Of a stretch of 64,000 bases of DNA, positions 62,118 to 64,000 are shown in pieces. The stretch is from assembly GCF_014203125.1 (NCBI RefSeq), contig NZ_JACHIH010000011.1:58696-122695 (forward strand), written 5' to 3'. The number at the start of each line of letters is the position of its first letter. Positions within the stretch are counted from its first letter, which is position 1. The stretch is from Rhodopseudomonas rhenobacensis. Lineage in GTDB: Bacteria; Pseudomonadota; Alphaproteobacteria; Rhizobiales; Xanthobacteraceae. The notes beneath the pieces are model-generated. The model was not told the origin of the DNA and ran no database searches. It worked only from the letters and a program-made list of their open reading frames with translations. The translations under genes were made by a program, and so were the position numbers.

Positions 62118-63003
62118 TGTGCGGCCGTCCTTCCTCGATCTGGCTTTCCAGAATGGTCTTGGCGATCAGCGTCACCAGCGCCAACAGCGCCAGCAGCGAG
62201 GCGATCGCGAACGACGCCACCAGCTGATACTCATTGTACAGAATTTCCACCAACAGCGGCATGGTGTTGGTCTCGCCGCGGATATGCCCGGAGACCACCG
62301 AGACCGCGCCGAATTCGCCCATCGCGCGGGCGTTGCACAGCAGCACGCCGTACAGCAGGCCCCATTTGATATTGGGCAGCGTCACCTTGACGAAGGTCTG
62401 CCAGCCGCGGGCGCCGAGCGAGATCGCCGCCTCCTCTTCCTGCGAGCCCTGCTCCTGCATCAGCGGGATCAATTCTCGCGCGACGAAGGGGAAGGTGACG
62501 AAGGTGGTGGCCAGCACGATCGCCGGCACCGCGAACAGGATGTGGATGCCGTGCGCCATCAGCCACGGCCCCACAAAGCCCTGCGCGCCGAACAGCAGCA
62601 CGAACACCAGGCCGGAGATCACCGGCGAGACCGAAAACGGCAGATCGATCAACGTCACCAGGAAGGTCTTGCCGCGGAACTCGAACTTGGCGATCGCCCA
62701 GGCCGCGGCGACGCCGAAGATCAAATTGAGGCCGACCGAAATCACCGCGGTGACCAGCGTCAGCCAGATCGCCGCCAGCGCCTCGGGATCGGCGAGCGAC
62801 GTGAGGTAGAACCTGACGCCCTTGGAGAACGCCTGCGCGAACACCAGGACCAGCGGCAGCACCACGAACACGGTGAGGAAGGTCAGCGCAAAGCCGATGA
62901 TCAGCCCGCGCACCAGCCGCGGCTCGGTACGAGAGTCGCGCTTCGCCAACGGAACGGGTTTGGCGGCGACCGGCAAGGGTGTGGTGGTGGTTGCGATGGT
63001 CAT
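62107..63003 (-). CDS. cysW: Sulfate ABC transporter permease CysW
   Basis: Permease of 298 residues with about six helices. The EAA loop [20 protein letters not shown] is near residue 180, and the CysW-specific [20 protein letters not shown] near 230. It forms the channel with CysT. Start has ggatgagg upstream, 4 bases from the cysT stop. Confidence 0.95.
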
Positions 63004-63007
63004 GGCC

Positions 63008-63844
63008 TCATCCCACCGACAGCGCGCGGATCTGCGCCCAGCGTTGCAGCCGGTTCAGCAGGAAGATGATCAGGAACGACGCCACCAGCATCACCACCGC
63101 GATCGCCGTGGCGTCGGCATAGCGGAACTCGGACAATCGGATCACGATCAGCAACGGCGCGATCTCCGAGACGTTGGGCAGGTTGCCGGCGATGAAGATC
63201 ACCGAGCCGTATTCGCCGACCGCGCGCGCGAACGCCAGCGCAAAGCCGGTGAGGATCGCCGGCGTCAGCGACGGGATGATCACCCTGGTGATGATCTGCC
63301 AGCGCGAGGCGCCGAGGCAGGCCGCGGCCTCCTCCAATTCGACGTCGAGATCGATCAGCACCGGCTGCACGGTGCGCACCACGAAGGGAATGCCGATGAA
63401 GATCATCGCCACGAAGATGCCGAGCGGCGTGAACGCCACCTTGATGCCGAGCGCCGCTAATGGCGCGCCGAGCCAGCCCTGCTGGGCGAACAGCGTGGTC
63501 AGCGCGATGCCGGCCACCGCGGTCGGCAGCGCGAACGGAATGTCGACGATGGCGTCGAAGATCCGCCGCCCCGGAAACCGATAGCGCACCAGCGCCCAGA
63601 CGATCAGCAGCCCGGCCACCAGATTGACCAGGGCCGCGGCGAACGCCAGCCCGAACGAAATCTGCAGCGCGTGCAGCGTGCGATTGCTGGTGACGGTGTC
63701 GATGAATTGCGACAGGCTGAGTTCGGCGGTCTTGACGAACAGTCCGGCCAGCGGAATCAGGATCAGCAACGACAGCCAGGTCAGCGTCAGCCCCATGGTG
63801 AGGCCGAACCCCGGCAACGCGCTACGTCTGCCGGCCGCGCTCAC
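63008..63844 (-). CDS. cysT: Sulfate ABC transporter permease CysT
   Basis: Permease of 278 residues with about six helices; EAA loop ELEEAAACLGASRWQIITRV near residue 178 and the CysT marker GEYGSVIFIAGNLPNVSE near 215. It opens the visible part of the cysTWA unit. The periplasmic sulfate-binding protein gene is expected next, beyond the right edge, after a dispersed repeat. Confidence 0.94.
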   Translation of the reverse strand: MSAAGRRSALPGFGLTMGLTLTWLSLLILIPLAGLFVKTAELSLSQFIDTVTSNRTLHALQISFGLAFAAALVNLVAGLLIVWALVRYRFPGRRIFDAIVDIPFALPTAVAGIALTTLFAQQGWLGAPLAALGIKVAFTPLGIFVAMIFIGIPFVVRTVQPVLIDLDVELEEAAACLGASRWQIITRVIIPSLTPAILTGFALAFARAVGEYGSVIFIAGNLPNVSEIAPLLIVIRLSEFRYADATAIAVVMLVASFLIIFLLNRLQRWAQIRALSVG

Positions 63845-63907
63845 TTCGACACCCGAGAGTGCGATATCCGTTGAGATGGTGATGGCACGCGCGGCGCGTT
63901 CGGCGTC

Positions 63908-63980
63908 ACCTCTCCCCGCTTGCGGGGAGAGGTCGACCGGCGGAGCGCAAGCGAAGCCGGTCGGGTGAGGGGGCGTTGCG
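63908..63980. repeat. Dispersed intergenic repeat (ctctcccc-type), end copy
   Basis: Reverse-complement homologue of the right half of 21935-22088: cctctccccgc / gcggggagagg hairpin, then gaccgg, gcgaagccgg and tcgggtgagggggcg. It lies upstream of cysT. Confidence 0.82.
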
Positions 63981-64000
63981 ATGTGTCGCGCCGTCTCGTC

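Overview
High-GC alphaproteobacterial chromosome, most like Rhodopseudomonas or Bradyrhizobium (Nitrobacteraceae). This is inferred from gene content and from repeat style: a divided three-subunit transhydrogenase (pntAA-pntAB-pntB) behind an aa3-type oxidase subunit IV gene, gapR (DUF2312), two DUF465 proteins, two DUF1036 proteins, bdhA next to a DUF3734-type patatin, S21 with a long basic tail, and many hairpin repeats between genes. I see no rRNA, tRNA, CRISPR array, prophage or intact insertion sequence.

Layout. 0-6 kb: the end of a histidine kinase with a degraded ATP lid, a VapBC module, a long gene-free repeat block, a Crp/Fnr regulator convergent with a DUF1858 redox-disulfide protein, and an iron(III) uptake pair (binding protein and fused permease). 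6-19.6 kb: GNAT enzyme, SCOT-type CoA transferase (scoAB), AsmA protein, PotGHI polyamine transporter without its binding protein, a large PAS-GGDEF-EAL protein, an LhgO-like oxidase, two DUF465 genes and a diguanylate cyclase. 19.6-28.2 kb: purEK, rpsU, a Pro/Ala-rich anchored protein, a cupin, a ChaA-type antiporter and the pnt operon. 28.4-34 kb: an AbrB/Doc module with a palindromic operator, a large membrane patatin and oligoendopeptidase F. 34-46 kb: TerC protein with a foldable 5' leader, sigma-54 activator, L,D-transpeptidase, DUF1036 pair, DUF882/M15 peptidase, hydrolase, gapR, secreted DUF1036 protein and pyruvate kinase. 46-55 kb: SDR/XRE divergon, OsmC, hydrolase, TPR protein, rpmJ, and a TctC-MaoC-dehydratase operon divergent from an IclR regulator. 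55-64 kb: small proteins, Wzx-like flippase, ParDE module plus CopG antitoxin, bdhA, patatin, CAP lipoprotein, and cysTWA running off the right edge.

How the genes work together. Several groups serve carbon storage and acyl-CoA turnover: scoAB and bdhA handle ketone bodies and PHB breakdown products, the DUF3734 patatin is next to bdhA, and the MaoC operon may hydrate or dehydrate an imported carboxylate after CoA activation. Transhydrogenase and pyruvate kinase are central metabolism. Envelope work is represented by AsmA, the L,D-transpeptidase, the M15 peptidase and the flippase. Three complete toxin-antitoxin modules and one lone antitoxin are scattered through the window.

No single undescribed multi-gene system stands out. 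The best leads are the structured leader in front of the TerC gene, the kinase with a degraded ATP site, the CopG antitoxin whose C-terminus is supplied by a dispersed repeat, the possibly leaderless ParDE transcript, the Crp/DUF1858 pair and the IclR/MaoC catabolic unit.
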